From Agriotes lineatus (Eukaryota > Arthropoda > Insecta > Coleoptera > Elateridae): 64,000 nucleotides of DNA. The first letter of the stretch is position 1, and the number at the start of each line of letters is the position of its first letter. This document shows, one piece after another, positions 1 to 11,359 of this stretch. Below the pieces are notes generated by a model. That model had not been told where the DNA came from, searched no databases, and saw nothing but the letters and a program-made list of their open reading frames with translations. The stretch covers positions 35,782-99,781 of the forward strand of contig CALNHX010005859.1 in the NCBI GenBank assembly GCA_940337035.1, written 5' to 3'. The position numbers were made by a program, and so were the translations under genes.

Positions 1-1261
1 CAACAAAAGAATGCATAGGAAAATCGTTATATTTAGCAAACGGCAAAACACATCATTGACAACAGATGTACTAATCGTTCAACACTCGACGGGGCGTTCA
101 CTTTTCGTTATACACAATAAAACTAGTTTACAATAACTTTTACCTTGAGAAAATTGGCTGGCTGCACAATTACGGGCGATACTGTATGTAGCGTCGCTTC
201 CCAAACAAACTGGCGGAAAGAACGGACGACGGCGAAATCAACGGGCGAAGACGTGGTGCGGGCGAGCCTCGGAGATGCTGGCCACAACTAAGGGTGGCAT
301 GATGCAATAGAGTCCTCCGAAGGGCGAAGTCGACGTAGCGATAACACGGGGTGAACCCCTCGACGTGCGAGTTTCGATAATACGACGGTAAATTCAAATT
401 AGCGTTGGGTTCGATAGAAAGAGTTCGTTAGGGTCAGTATAAACGATATCTTCAAGGGTCTCGTAACCCTCGACGATAAGAACTCTTGACCCCACTAATT
501 AATGCTTTACATGCACTTCAAACGGAAAGTTCACCACCACCAACGCCGGAGATTTCTTGCCAAACGAAACAGTTCGAAAACGTTAAATTGGTACAACAAA
601 CAACACGATGCACCCAAAACACACAGCTATTCACAACGAAAATTACGAAAGTTCGGGCAGCGTCCTCCGGCCGCAAGCGATGCGAGCCGGGGGCTGACGA
701 AACCAAAAACGTTTGTTCTAGTTCAACAGCCGGTAGCGAAGTGAAGTTCCTGCCAAGCGGCAAGCGTGAAGAATGACATAGCGCATACGCGGCTTATCTA
801 CGTCCTTGTTCCACTCGTTACGTTTAAGAATAAGACGGATCGAAATACTGAAAGAACTTTACTTAACCAGGGGATTCACACGTAAAATTACAACCGCCGG
901 TTCGGCGTCAAGAACCACTTAGGACGTGATAGTGGCAAGATGACATAATCCATGCAGAAGGCAAGGGCAGAACAAAGCTGCTTTGATAAGCGGCTTACTA
1001 AGAATTTAAAAGAACAAAGGGACTACTGTTTGCAGCAGGGTCAAGGTTTAATAACACGTTAGCAACGGAAAATTAAGTCTCGGTGAATATGCAAGAACTG
1101 TAATGCGTTAATTTTTGAAATGATCGACGCGAAAATAATGTTTAAGGAAATGAATTTTGATCACATTACCACTGAATTACGAATTTTGCTGGCGTGACTC
1201 GTGAAAATGCTAGAATTTAGGGCCGAAGTATCACAAGTAACTGCTTTAATAGAATTGTTCT
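1..1261. other. Unassigned CpG-richer leading stretch
   Basis: No gene is supported here. The part from about 170 to 780 is visibly richer in CG dinucleotides than the rest of the window, but its short open frames on both strands overlap each other and none has a recognisable motif or splice signals. It lies on the 3' side of the minus-strand repeat array that begins at about 1262. It could be a promoter-proximal or untranslated region of a gene beyond the left edge, but nothing here decides that. Confidence 0.35.
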
Positions 1262-2029
1262 AACAGCCTTGCACACCATTTGAAACATTTTGCAAAGAAC
1301 GCTGTATCTTTGGAGTGTCTATGAGCTCTTTTATACATTCAACATGTGTTAAATTATTCATGGGAAGATGCTGTACTTTTGGAGTCTGTATTAATTTTTT
1401 AGTAGGAGAACATTGTGCTTTGGTAGTTGTTATTAAGTTTTTAATAACTTCAACATCAGTTCAATTATGTTCTGGGTGGAGGTGTAGCGTTGGCGTCTCA
1501 GTGAACTCTTTTACACCCTCGACATCTGTTAGATCACTCATTGAGGAATGCTGTTCCCTTGGAGATTTGATTAACCTTCTATGCTTTCTTACATCATGAA
1601 AATGTTGGCAGGCAAATGTGGTGACTTAGGAGTTCTGCTTAATCTTGTACTTTCCACTGCAGTTAAATGATTTTATCAACAGATGTTCACATCAGTGGGA
1701 TCATTGATTGGAGAAATTTGGATTTTTGGAATTTTGGGCACCCTTCTTTAGCAGTTGTTTGGCACTCGCAATATAAATCGATTTTTGTCTACAGAGCACT
1801 CTTTCTTCGGTGTATCTATTTACTCTTTTATGCCCTCAACATCTGTCAGATGGTTCATGAGCGAATGTTGCATTTCTGACATTTCCTTTACTCTTAGGAG
1901 TACCGGTCAGTTTCTTTACATCTCCAGCATCACTTAAAGGACAAGGTTTTCACAAATCTTATTTCTTACAAATTATTTAAAGGGGAGGTTGCATTGCTGA
2001 AGTTCTGATTAGATCTTTGGCGCCCCAAA
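1262..2029 (-). pseudogene. Ki-67-like repeat block, leftmost partial unit
   Basis: On the minus strand this block carries the motifs HVQCIKELIDTPKIQ (about 1300-1345) and DVEGVKEFIETP-LQ (about 1500-1535), followed by more decayed copies down to the SINE junction at 2029. Stops and frame changes break the reading frame. The left boundary near 1262 is where similarity to the other units stops. It is the 3'-most block if the array was once one minus-strand gene. Confidence 0.55.
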
Positions 2030-2336
2030 AGGTAGGGACAAAGGTAAAGGTTATTTCAATGCCCCCAACTGGGGGCGGGCTGCTATAGGGATCTTTCGTC
2101 CCTCTTCAGCCAAGAACGGGAAACTCGGGATGGGTGAGAGAAAGAAGGGGTGGAGACTGGAAGAAAAATCAGGGAAGGTGGAGAAATACTGCCCCGGCAT
2201 TCATTCCAGAGAAGGTACTCTGTTGACTCAGGAAAACCACCTAAAAATCTGAATCAAGGCAGACGGCCCCGGGAATCGAACCCACGACCTCCCGAATGCT
2301 AAGTAGGTGTGTTACGCACTAGGCTAGAGAGCTCTG
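2030..2336 (-). mobile_element. tRNA-derived SINE, copy 1
   Basis: The tRNA-like head is at the right end, read on the minus strand. A-box-like sequence TAGCCTAGTGCGTAACAC and B-box-like GGTCGTGGGTTCGATTCCC are separated as in a tRNA. The body runs leftward through a conserved segment containing CCCCAACTGGGGGCGGGCTG. The flanks TTGGCGCCCC-AA (left) and TTTGGCGTCCCC-AA (right) look like a target-site duplication. The Pol III promoter boxes are still visible. Confidence 0.8.
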
Positions 2337-2941
2337 TTTGGCGTCCCCAACATCTGTTAAATTATTTGCCGGATAATTCTGCACATCCGCATGGAAGTGT
2401 TGTGGTTTCGGACTCTTCATCAGTTTCTTAATACCTTCAACTTCGGTTAGATCACTCATGGAGGAATGCTTTACCTTTGGAGATTTGATCAACCTTCTAT
2501 GCTCCCTTACATCATGAAAATGTTGGCAGGCGAATGTGGTGACTTAGGAGTTCTGCTTAATCTTGTGCTTTCCACTGCACTTAAATGATTTCATCAACAG
2601 ATGTTTACATCAGTGGGATTATTGATTGGAGAAATTTTGCATTTTTGGAATTTTGGGCACCCTTCTTTAGCAGTTGTTTGGCACTTACAATATAACTCCA
2701 TTTTTGTCTACAGAGCACTCTTTCTTCGGTGTATCCATTTACTCATTTATTTACTCAACATCTGTCAGATGAGCGAATGTTGCATTTCTGACATTTTCTT
2801 TACTCTTAAGAGTACCGGTCAGTTTCTTTACATCTCCACCATCACTTAAAGGAAAAGGTTTTCACAAACCTGATTTCCTACAAATTATTTAAAGGGGAAG
2901 GTTACAGTGCTGAAGTTCTGATTAGATCTTTGGCGTCCCAA
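2337..2941 (-). pseudogene. Ki-67-like repeat block, recombinant short unit
   Basis: This unit starts like the others on the minus strand but is only ~0.6 kb. At about 2448 the sequence jumps from the repeat that normally reads EVEGIKKLMKSPKPQ to the repeat reading DVREHRRLIKSP. The jump falls exactly in the GTTAGATCA shared by both repeats (it encodes the DLT of the motif). That is the signature of unequal crossing-over between internal repeats, with about 1.07 kb lost. Confidence 0.6.
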
Positions 2942-3249
2942 AAGGTAGGGACAAAGGTAAAGGTTATTTCAATTCCCCCAACTGGGGGCGGGCTGCTATA
3001 GGGACCTTCCGTCCCTCTTCAGCCAAGAACGGGAAACTCGGGATGGGTGAGAGAAAGGAGGGGTGGAGACTGGAAGAAAGGTCAGAAAAGGTGGAGAAAT
3101 ACTGCCCCGGCATTCACCTCAGAGAAGGTAACCTGTTGACTCAGGAAAACCACCTAAAAACCTAAATCAAGGCAGACGGCCGCGGGAATCGAACCCACGA
3201 CCTCCCGAATGCTAAGTAGGCGTGCTACGCACTAGGCTACAGAGCTCGG
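2942..3249 (-). mobile_element. tRNA-derived SINE, copy 2
   Basis: Near full-length copy of the same SINE as at 2030, minus orientation, with an intact B-box-like GGTTCGATTCC (as GGAATCGAACC on the plus strand near 3185) and a tRNA-like head ending near 3249. It sits at the same site in the repeat unit as the other copies, so it arose by array duplication and not by a new insertion. Confidence 0.8.
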
Positions 3250-4923
3250 TGTGGCGCCCCCAACATATGTTAAATTATTTGCCGGATAGTTCTGCACATC
3301 CGCAGGGCAGTGTTGTGGTTTTGGACTCTTCATCAGTTTTTTTATACCTTCAACTTCGGTTAGATCATTTGCTGGGGAAAGCTGCACATGTGGGGTTTTC
3401 AGTAAGTTACTGACTCATCTAATACCACACAAATAATTTGCTCGAGAATGTTGTATCCTGAGGGTCTTCGTTAGGCTGCTGCAGACACTTAATGTTGGTT
3501 AGGTGATTATTCGGATAGCGCCTTCAATATGACTGGAATCATGCTCAGAGGGGAACTCTATCTTTGGAGTTTTCAGCAATTTTTTATATTTAACAACTGT
3601 TGAATCATTCATTCCTGGGGACATGCTGAACTTTTTGTGTTATCTTTTTGTTGTTTTCGGAGTCTTCCTTTCTCTTTTATTGCATTTTACATGATTGGAA
3701 TAATATTCTGAGAGGCGCTCTATTCTTGACGTTTCCAGACATTATTTTATACTTTCAGCAACTGTGAGATCATTCATAGGAGGAGTTTGAAATTGTGGAT
3801 TTCAGTGGCGTTTGAGAAGCCCCCAGTTCTCCTGTACAGTGTTTTACATTACCGGAATCACGTTCTGAGAGGAGCTTTATCTTTTATCCTTGGCATTCCC
3901 ATATGGTCTTTGACACCTTCAACATCTGTTAAATCGTTCATGGGGACATGCTGCGCTTCAGCGTTTCCATCAAGCTGTTTATACAGACTAAATCATTAGG
4001 GTTTTTTGTTTGGTTTTGGAATCCTTCTTGATCATTTTCTACCTTCTACATCACTTCCATTAATTACTTTAAGGAGCTGTACCCTCGGTGTTTCCATGAG
4101 TTCTTTTGCCCCTTCAACATTTGTCATATTATATTTGGAATTGTCATTGGTTTCTTGAAGCCTTGCACACCATTTGAAACATGTTGCAAAGAACGCTGTA
4201 TCTTTGGAGTGTCTATGAGCTCTTTTATACATTGAACATGTGTTAAATTATTCATGGGAAGATGCTGTACTTTTGGAGTTTGTATTAATTTGTTAGTAAG
4301 AGAATATTGTGCTTTGGTAGTTGTTATTAAGTTTTTAATAACTTCAACGTCAGTTTAATTATGTTCTGGGTGGAGCTGTGGCGTTGGCGTCTCAATGAAC
4401 TCTTTTACACCCTCGACATCTGTTAGATCACTCACTGAGGAATGCTTTACCCTTGGCGATTTGATTAACCTTCTATGCTCTCTTACATCATGAAAATGTT
4501 GGCAGGCGAATGTGGTGACTTAGGAGTTCTGCTTAATCTTGTACTTTCCAGTGCAGTTAAATGATTTTATCAACAGATGTTCACATCAGTGGGATCATTC
4601 ATTGGAGAAATTTGGATTTTTGGAATTTTGGGCACCCTTCTTTAGCAGTTGTTTGGCATTCACAATATAAATCGATTTTTGTCTACAGAGCACTCTTTCT
4701 TTGGTGTATCCATTTACTCTTTTATGCCCTCAACATCTGTCAGATGGTTCATGAGCGAATGTTGCATTTCTGACATTTCCTTTACTCTTAAGAGTACCGG
4801 TCAGTTTCTTTACATCTCCAGCATCACTTAAAGGACAAGGTTTTCACAAATCTTATTTCTTACAAATTATTTAAAGGGGAGGTTGCATTGCTGAAGTTCT
4901 GATTAGATCTTTGGCGCCCCAAA
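3250..4923 (-). pseudogene. Ki-67-like repeat block, full unit A
   Basis: Full-length minus-strand unit. Reading down from 4923, motifs of the form [D/N]-[V/I]-x-G-x-K-x-L-[M/I]-x-[T/S]-P-x-x-Q recur about every 35 residues. Examples are DVEGVKEFIETPTLQ, KKLIQTPKVQ, HVQCIKELIDTPKIQ, NVEGAKELMETPRVQ and DVEGVKDHMGMPRI. A stop follows LHPEHN, another falls after SDVEGRK, and a frame change lies between the IPNI and MTNVEG segments, so it is not translatable as it stands. The TP/SP steps inside basic repeats resemble the vertebrate Ki-67 K167R repeats (inference from motif only). Confidence 0.6.
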
Positions 4924-5144
4924 AGGTAGGGACAATGGTAAAGGTTATTTCAATTCCCCCAACTGGGGGCGGGCTGTTATAAGGATCTTCCGTCCCTCTT
5001 CAGCCAAGCACGGGAAACTCGGGATGGGTGAGAGAAAGAAAGGGTGGAGACTGGAAGAAAGGTCAGCGAAGGTGGAGAAATACTGCCCCTTCATTTACCT
5101 TAGAGAAGGTACCCTGTGGACTCAGGAAAACCACCTAAAAATCT
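4924..5144 (-). mobile_element. tRNA-derived SINE, copy 3 (head missing)
   Basis: The body of the SINE is present but the tRNA-like head is gone. At about 5144, right after CCACCTAAAAATCT, the sequence enters the middle of a repeat unit (TCATCAACAGATGTTCAC). This junction deletes the SINE promoter and most of a unit. Confidence 0.75.
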
Positions 5145-5499
5145 CATCAACAGATGTTCACATCAGTGGGATCATTCATTGGAGAAATTTGGATTTTTTT
5201 AATTTTGGGCACCCTTCTTTAGCAGTTGTTTGGCACTCACAATATAAATCGATTTTTGTCTACAGAGCACTCTTTCTTCGGTGTATCCATTTACTCTTTT
5301 ATGCCCTCAACATCTGTCAAATGGTTCATGAGCGAATGTTGCATTTCTGACATTTCTTTTACTCTTAATAGTACCGGTCAGTTTCTTTACATCTCCAGCA
5401 TCACTTAAAGGACAAGGTTCTCACAAATCTTATTTCTTACAAATTATTTAAAGGGGAGGTTGCATTGCTGACGTTCTGATTAGATCTTTGGCGCCCCAA
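5145..5499 (-). pseudogene. Ki-67-like repeat block, short 3' remnant
   Basis: A ~355-bp piece of the unit left between two SINE bodies. On the minus strand it holds the part with KQLLKK and IPKIQISPIND-like segments seen in the full units. It is the product of a deletion joining SINE copy 3 to the downstream part of a unit. Confidence 0.5.
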
Positions 5500-5791
5500 A
5501 AGGTAGGGACAATGGTAAAGGTTATTTCAATTCCCCCAACTGGGGGCGGGCTGCTATAGGGACCTTCCGTCCCTCTTCAGCCAAGAACGGGAAACTCGGG
5601 ATGGGTGAGAGAAAGGAGGGGTGGAAACTGGAAGAAAGGTCAGGGAAGGTGGAGAAATACTGCTACGGCATTCACCTCAGAGAACGTACTCTGTTAACTC
5701 AGGAAAACCACCTAAAAACCTGAATCAAGGCAGACGGCTGAGGGAATCGAACCTACGACCTCCCGAATGCTAAGTAGGCTACAGAGCTCGG
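5500..5791 (-). mobile_element. tRNA-derived SINE, copy 4 (gap in the head)
   Basis: Same SINE, minus orientation. The head has lost about 16 bases, so CTAAGTAGG runs straight into CTACAGAGCTC near 5770-5785. This removes the middle of the A-box region while the B-box-like segment is kept. Confidence 0.75.
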
Positions 5792-7458
5792 TGTGGCGCC
5801 CCCAACATCTGTTAAATTATTTGCCAGATAGTTCTGCACATCCGCAGGGAAGTGTTGTGGTTTTGGACTCTTCATCAGTTTTTTAATACCTTCAACTTCG
5901 GTTAGATCATTTGGTGGGGAAAGCTGGACATGTGGGGTTTTCAGTAAGTTACTGACTCCTTTAATACCACGCAAATAATTTTCTCGAGAATTTTGTATCC
6001 TGAGGGTCTTCGTTAGGCTGCTGCAGACACTTAATGTTGGTTAGGTGATTATTCGGATAGCGCCTTCAATAAGACTGGAATCATGCTCTAAGGGGAACTC
6101 TACCTTTGGAGTTTTCAGCAATTTTTTATATTTAACAGCTGTTGAATCATTCATTCCTGGGGACATGCTGAACTTTTTGTGTTATCTTTTTGTTGTTTTC
6201 GGAGTCTTCCTTCTTCTTTTATTGCATTTTACATAATTGGAATAATATTCTGAGAGGAGTTCTATTCTTGAGGTTTCCAGACATTATTTTATACTTTCAA
6301 CAACTGTGGTATCATTCATAGGAGGAGTTTGAAATTTTGGATTTCAGTAGCGTTTTAGAAGCCCCCAGTTCTCCTGTACAGTGCTTTACATTACTGGAAT
6401 CAAGTTCTGGGAGGAGCTTTATCCTTTATCCTTGGTATTCCCATATGGTCTTTGACACCTTCAACATCTGTTAAATCGTTCATGGGGACATGCTGAGCTT
6501 CAGCGTGTCCATCAATCTGTTTATATTGACTAAATCATTAGGGTTTTTTGTTTGGTTTTGGAATCCTTCTTGATCATTTCCTACCTTCTACATCACTTCC
6601 ATCAATTACTTTAAGGAGCTGTACCCTCGGTGTTTCCATGAGTTCTTTTGCACCTTCAACATCTGTCATTTTATATTTGGAATTGTCATTGGTTTCTTGA
6701 AGCCTTGCACACCATTTGAAACATTTTGCAAAGAACGCTAGATCTTTGGAGTATCTATGAGCTCTTTTATACATTCAACATCTGTTAAATTATTCATGGG
6801 AAGATGCTGTACTTTTGGAGTTTGTATTAATTTTTTAGTAGGAGAACATTGTGCTTTGGTAGTTGTTATTAAGTTTTTAATAACTTCAACGTCAGTTCAA
6901 TTATGTTCTGGGTGGAGCTGTAGCGTTGGCGTCTCAATGAACCCTTTTACACCCTCGACATCTGTTAGATCACTCACGGAGGAATGCTGTAACCTTGGAG
7001 ATTTGATTAACCTACTATGCTCCCTTACATCATGAAAATGTTGGCAGGCGAATGTGGTGACTTAGGAGTTCTGCTTAATCTTGTACTTTCCACTGCACTT
7101 AAATGATTTTATCAACAGATGTTCACATCAGTGTAATCATTCATTGGAGAATTTTCGAATTTTGGGCACCCTTCTTAAGCAGTTGTTTGGCACTTACAAT
7201 ATAACTCGATTTTTGTCTACAGAATACTCTTTCTTCGGTGTATCCATTTACTCTTTTATGTACTCAACATCTGTCAGATGGTTCATGAGCGAATGTTGCA
7301 TTTCTGACATTTTCTTTACTCTTAAGAGTACCGGTCAGTTTCTTTACATCTCCAGCATCACTTAAAGGAAAAGGTTTTCAAATATCTTATTTCCTACAAA
7401 TTATTCAAAGGGGAAGGTTGCAGTGCTGAAGTTCTGATTAGATCTTTGGCGCCCCAAA
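5792..7458 (-). pseudogene. Ki-67-like repeat block, full unit B
   Basis: Full-length unit on the minus strand with the same order of motifs as unit A. It includes EVEGIKKLMKSPKPQHF just right of the SINE junction (about 5870-5915), the preceding GVSNLLKTPHVQLS repeat, NVEGAKELMETPRVQ-type repeats near 6610-6660, and a stop after SDVEGRK as in unit A. Stops shared between units show that coding ability was lost before at least some rounds of amplification. Confidence 0.6.
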
Positions 7459-7763
7459 AGGTAGGGACAAAGGTAAAGGTTATTTCAATTCCCCCAACTG
7501 GGGGCGGGCTGCTATAGGGACCTTCCGTCCCTCTTCAGCCAAGAACGGGAAATTCGGGATGGGTGAGAGGAAGGAGGGGTGGAGACTGGAATAAAGGTCA
7601 GGAAAGGTGGAGAAATACTGCCTCGGCAATCACCTCAGAGAAGGTACTCTGTTGACTCAGGAAAACCACCTAAACACCTGAATCAAGGCAGACGGCCCCG
7701 GGAATCGAACCCACGACCTCCCGAATGCTAAGTAGGCGTGCTACGTACTAGGCTACAGAGCTC
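7459..7763 (-). mobile_element. tRNA-derived SINE, copy 5
   Basis: Full-length copy. The tRNA-like head (7690-7763) retains the A-box-like and B-box-like segments in tRNA spacing, and the body carries CAACTGGGGGCGGGCTGC. The flanks again show the TTTGGCGYCCCCAA duplication. Confidence 0.8.
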
Positions 7764-9193
7764 TGTTTGGCGTCCCCAACATCTGTTAAATTATTTGCCG
7801 GATAATTCTGCACATCCGCATGGAAGTGTTGTGGTTTTGGACTCTTCATCAGTTTCTTAATACCTTCAACTTCGGTTAGATCATTTGCTGGAGAAAGCTG
7901 CACATGTGAGGTTTTCAGTAAGTTACTGACTCCTCTAATACCACGCAAATAATTTGCTCGAGAATTTTGTATCCTGAGGGTCTTCGTTAGGCTGCTGCAG
8001 ACACTTAATGTTGGTTAGGTAGTTATTCGGATAGCGCCTTCAATAAGACTGCAATCATGCTCTAAGGGGCACTCTATCTTTGGAGTTTTCAGCAATTTTT
8101 TATATTTAACAACTGTTGAATCATTCATTCATGGGGACATGCTGAACTTTTTGTGTTTTCTTTTTGTTGTTTTTGGAGTCTTCCTTCCTCTTTTATTGCA
8201 TTTTACATAATTGGAATAATATTCTGAGAGGAGCTCTATTCTTGATGTTTCCAGGCATTATCTTATACTTTCAACAACTGTGGAATCATTCATAGGAGGA
8301 GTTTGAAATTTTGGATTTCAGTAGCGCTTTAGAAGCCCCCAGTTCTCCTGTACAGTGCTTTACATTGCCGGAATCACGTTCTGAGAGGAGCTTTATCCTT
8401 TATCCTTGGTATTCCCATATGGTCTTTGACACCTTCAACATCTGTTAAATCGTTTATGGGGACATGCTGCGCTTCAGCGTTTCCATCAATCTGTTTATAT
8501 TGACTAAATCATTAGGGTTTTTTGTTTGGTTTTGGAATCCTTCTTGATCATTTCCTACCTTCTACATCACTTCCATTAATTACTTTAAGGAGCTGTACCC
8601 TCGGTGTTTCCATGAGTACTTTTACACCTTCAACATCTGTCATATTATATTTGGAATTGTCATTGGTTTCTTGAAGCCTTGCACACCATTTGAAATATTT
8701 TGCAAAGAACGCTGTATCTTTGGAGTGTCTATGAGCTCTTTTATACATTCAACGTGTGTTAAATTATTCATGGGAAGATGCTGTACTTTTGGAGTTTGTA
8801 TTATTTTTTAGTAGGAGAACATTGCGCTTTGGTAGTTGTTATTAAGTTTTTAATAACTTCAACGTCAGTTCAATTATGTTCTGGGTGGAGGTGTAGCGTT
8901 GGCGTCTCTTCTTTAGCAGTTGTTTGGCACTCACAATATAAATCGATTTTTGTCTACAGAGCACTCTTTCTTTGGTGTATCCATTTACTCTTTTATGCCC
9001 TCAACATCTGTCAGATGGTTCATGAGCGAATGTTGCATTTCTGACATTTCCTTTACTCTTAAGAGTACCGGTCAGTTTCTTTACATCTCCAGCATCACTT
9101 AAAGGACGAGGTTTTCACAAATCTCATGTCTTACAAATTATTTAGAGGGGAGGTTGCATTGCTGAAGTTCTGATTAGATCTTTGGCGCCCCAA
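7764..9193 (-). pseudogene. Ki-67-like repeat block, unit C with internal deletion
   Basis: Same motif order as units A and B but about 240 bp shorter. At about 8907 GGCGTCTC is joined directly to TTCTTTAGCAG, which lies a few hundred bases further on in the other units. The repeats near 8600-8660 read DVEGVKVLMETPRVQ and those near 7850-7900 read EVEGIKKLMKSPKPQ on the minus strand. Confidence 0.6.
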
Positions 9194-9500
9194 AAGGTAG
9201 GGACAAAGGTAAAGGTTATTTCAATTTCCCCAACTGGGGGCGGGCTGCTATAGGGACCTTCCGTCCCTCTTTAGCCAAGAACGGGAAACTCGGGATGGGT
9301 GAGAGAAAGGAAGGGTGGAGACTGGAAGAAAGGTCAGGGAAGTTGGAGAGATACTGCCCCGGCATTCACCTCAGAGAAGGTACTCTGTTGACTCTGGAAA
9401 ACCACATAAAAACCTGAATCAAGGCAGACGGCTGCGGGAATCGAACCCACGACCTCCCGAATGCTAAGTAGGCGTGCTATGCACTAGGCTACAGAGCTCG
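9194..9500 (-). mobile_element. tRNA-derived SINE, copy 6
   Basis: Full-length minus-strand copy with both promoter-box-like segments (about 9430-9495). It lies between units C and D at the conserved insertion site. Its differences from copies 2 and 5 are scattered single bases. Confidence 0.8.
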
Positions 9501-11174
9501 GTGTGGCGCATTCAACATCTGTTAAATTATTTGCCGGATAGTTCTGCACATCCGCAGGGAAGTGTTGTGGTTTTGGACTTTTTATCAGTTTTTTAATACC
9601 TTCAACTTCGGTTAGATCATTTGGTGAAGAAAGCTGCACATGTGGGGTTTTCAGTAAGTTACTGACTCCTCTAATACCACGCAAATAATTTGCTCGAGAA
9701 TTTTGTATCCTGAGTGTCTTCGTTAGGCTGCTGCAGACACTTAATGTGGGTTGGGTGATTATTCGGATAGCGCCTTCAATATGACTGGAATCATGCTCTA
9801 AGGGAAACTCTATCTTTGGAGTTTTCAGCAATTTTTTATATTTAACAACTGTTGAATTATTCATTCCTGGGGACATGCTGAACTTTTTGTGTTATCTTTT
9901 TGTTGTTTTCGGAGTCTTTATTCCTCTTTTATTGCATTTTACATGATTGGAATAATATTCTGAGAGGAGCTATATTCTTGAGGTTTCCAGACATTATTTT
10001 ATACTTACAATAACTGTGGTATCATTCATAGGAGGAGTTTGAAATTTCGGATTTCAGTAGCGTTTTAGAAGCCCCCAGTTCTCCTGTACAGTGCTTTACA
10101 TTACTGGAATCACGTTCTGAGAGGAGCTTTATCCTTTATCCTTGGTATTCCCATATGGTATTTGACACCTTCAACATCTGTTAAATCGTTCATGGGGACA
10201 TGTTGCGCTTCAGCGTTTCCATCAATCTGTTTATATTGACTAAATCATTAGGGTTTTTTGTTTGCTTTTGGAATCCTTCTTGATCATTTCCTACCTTCTA
10301 CATCACTTCCATTAATTACTTTAAGGAGCTGTATCCTCGGTGTTTCCATGAGTTCTTTTGCACCTTCAACATTTGTCATATTATATTTGGAATCGTCATT
10401 GGTTTCTTGAAGCCTTGCACACCATTTGAAACATGTTGCAAAGAACGCTGTATCTTTGGAGTGTCTATGAGCTCTTTTATACATTCAACATGTGTTAAAT
10501 TATTCATGGGAAGATGCTGTACTTTTGGAGTTTGTATTAATTTTTTAGTAGGAGAACATTGTGCTTTGGTAGTTGTTATTAAGTTTTTAAGAACTTCAAC
10601 GTCAGTTCAATTATGTTCTGGGTGGAGCTGTAGCGTTGGCGTCTCAATGAACCCTTTTACACCCTCGACATCTGTTAGATCACTCATGGAGGACTGCTGT
10701 ACCCTTGGAGATTTGATTAACCTACTATGCTCCCTTACATCATGAAAATATTGGTATGCGAATGTGGTGCCTTAGGAGTTCTGCTTAATCTTGTACTTTC
10801 CACTGCACTTAAATGATTTTATCAACAGATGTTCACATCAGTGTAATCATTCAATGGAGAAATTTGCATTTTTGGAATTTTGGGCACCCTTCTTTAGCAG
10901 TTGTTTGGCACTTACAATATAACTCGATTTTTGTCTACAGAGCACTCTTTCTTCGGTGTATAAATTTACTCTTTTATGCCCTCAACATCTGTCAAATGGT
11001 TCATGAGCGAATGTTGCATTTCTGACATTTCCTTTACTCTTAATAGTACCGGTCAGTTTCTTTACATCTCCAGCATCACTTAAAGGACAAGGTTTTCACA
11101 AATCTTATTTCTTACAAATTATTTAAAGGGGAGGTTACATTGCTGAAGTTCTGATTAGATCTTTGGGGCCCCAA
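9501..11174 (-). pseudogene. Ki-67-like repeat block, full unit D (longest open frame)
   Basis: This unit has the longest uninterrupted minus-strand frame in the array (9484-9876, about 130 codons, running into the SINE). It shows four successive repeats: KYKKLLKTPKIEF, IEGAIRIITQPTLS, IRGVSNLLKTPHVQLS and VEGIKKLIKSPKPQHF, separated by 33-40 residues. The rest of the unit has the same breaks as units A and B. It is the best place to derive the repeat consensus. Confidence 0.65.
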
Positions 11175-11359
11175 ATGGTAGGGACAAAGGTTAAAGTTAT
11201 TTCAATTCCTCCAACTGGGGGCGGGCTGCTATAGGGACCTTCCGTCCCTCTTCAGCCAAGTCCGGGAAGCTCGGGATGGGTGAGAGAAAGGAAGGGTGGT
11301 GACTGGAAGAAAGGTCAGGAAAGGTGGAGAAATACTGCCCCGGCATTCACCTCAGAGAA
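11175..11359 (-). mobile_element. tRNA-derived SINE, copy 7 (head missing)
   Basis: Only the body of the SINE is present. Similarity ends at CACCTCAGAGAA near 11359, before the tRNA-like head, and the following sequence is unrelated AT-rich DNA. Confidence 0.7.

Noticed and set aside
4032..4232. 66-codon minus-strand frame repeated in four units (starting near MYKRAHRHSK)
   Set aside because: Its first half is a shifted frame; the neighbouring frame reads the true motif HVQCIKELIDTPKIQ. Treated as part of a broken coding repeat, not a gene.
4561..5350. Recurrent 60-110 codon plus-strand frames (also at 1667, 2601, 7081, 8778 and 10813)
   Set aside because: They lie antisense to the decayed minus-strand repeats, recur only because the array does, and lack any motif. 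The minus strand has the meaningful periodicity.
7690..7763. tRNA gene
   Set aside because: Has A- and B-box-like segments, but the stems do not form a proper cloverleaf and the sequence continues into a SINE body repeated seven times.
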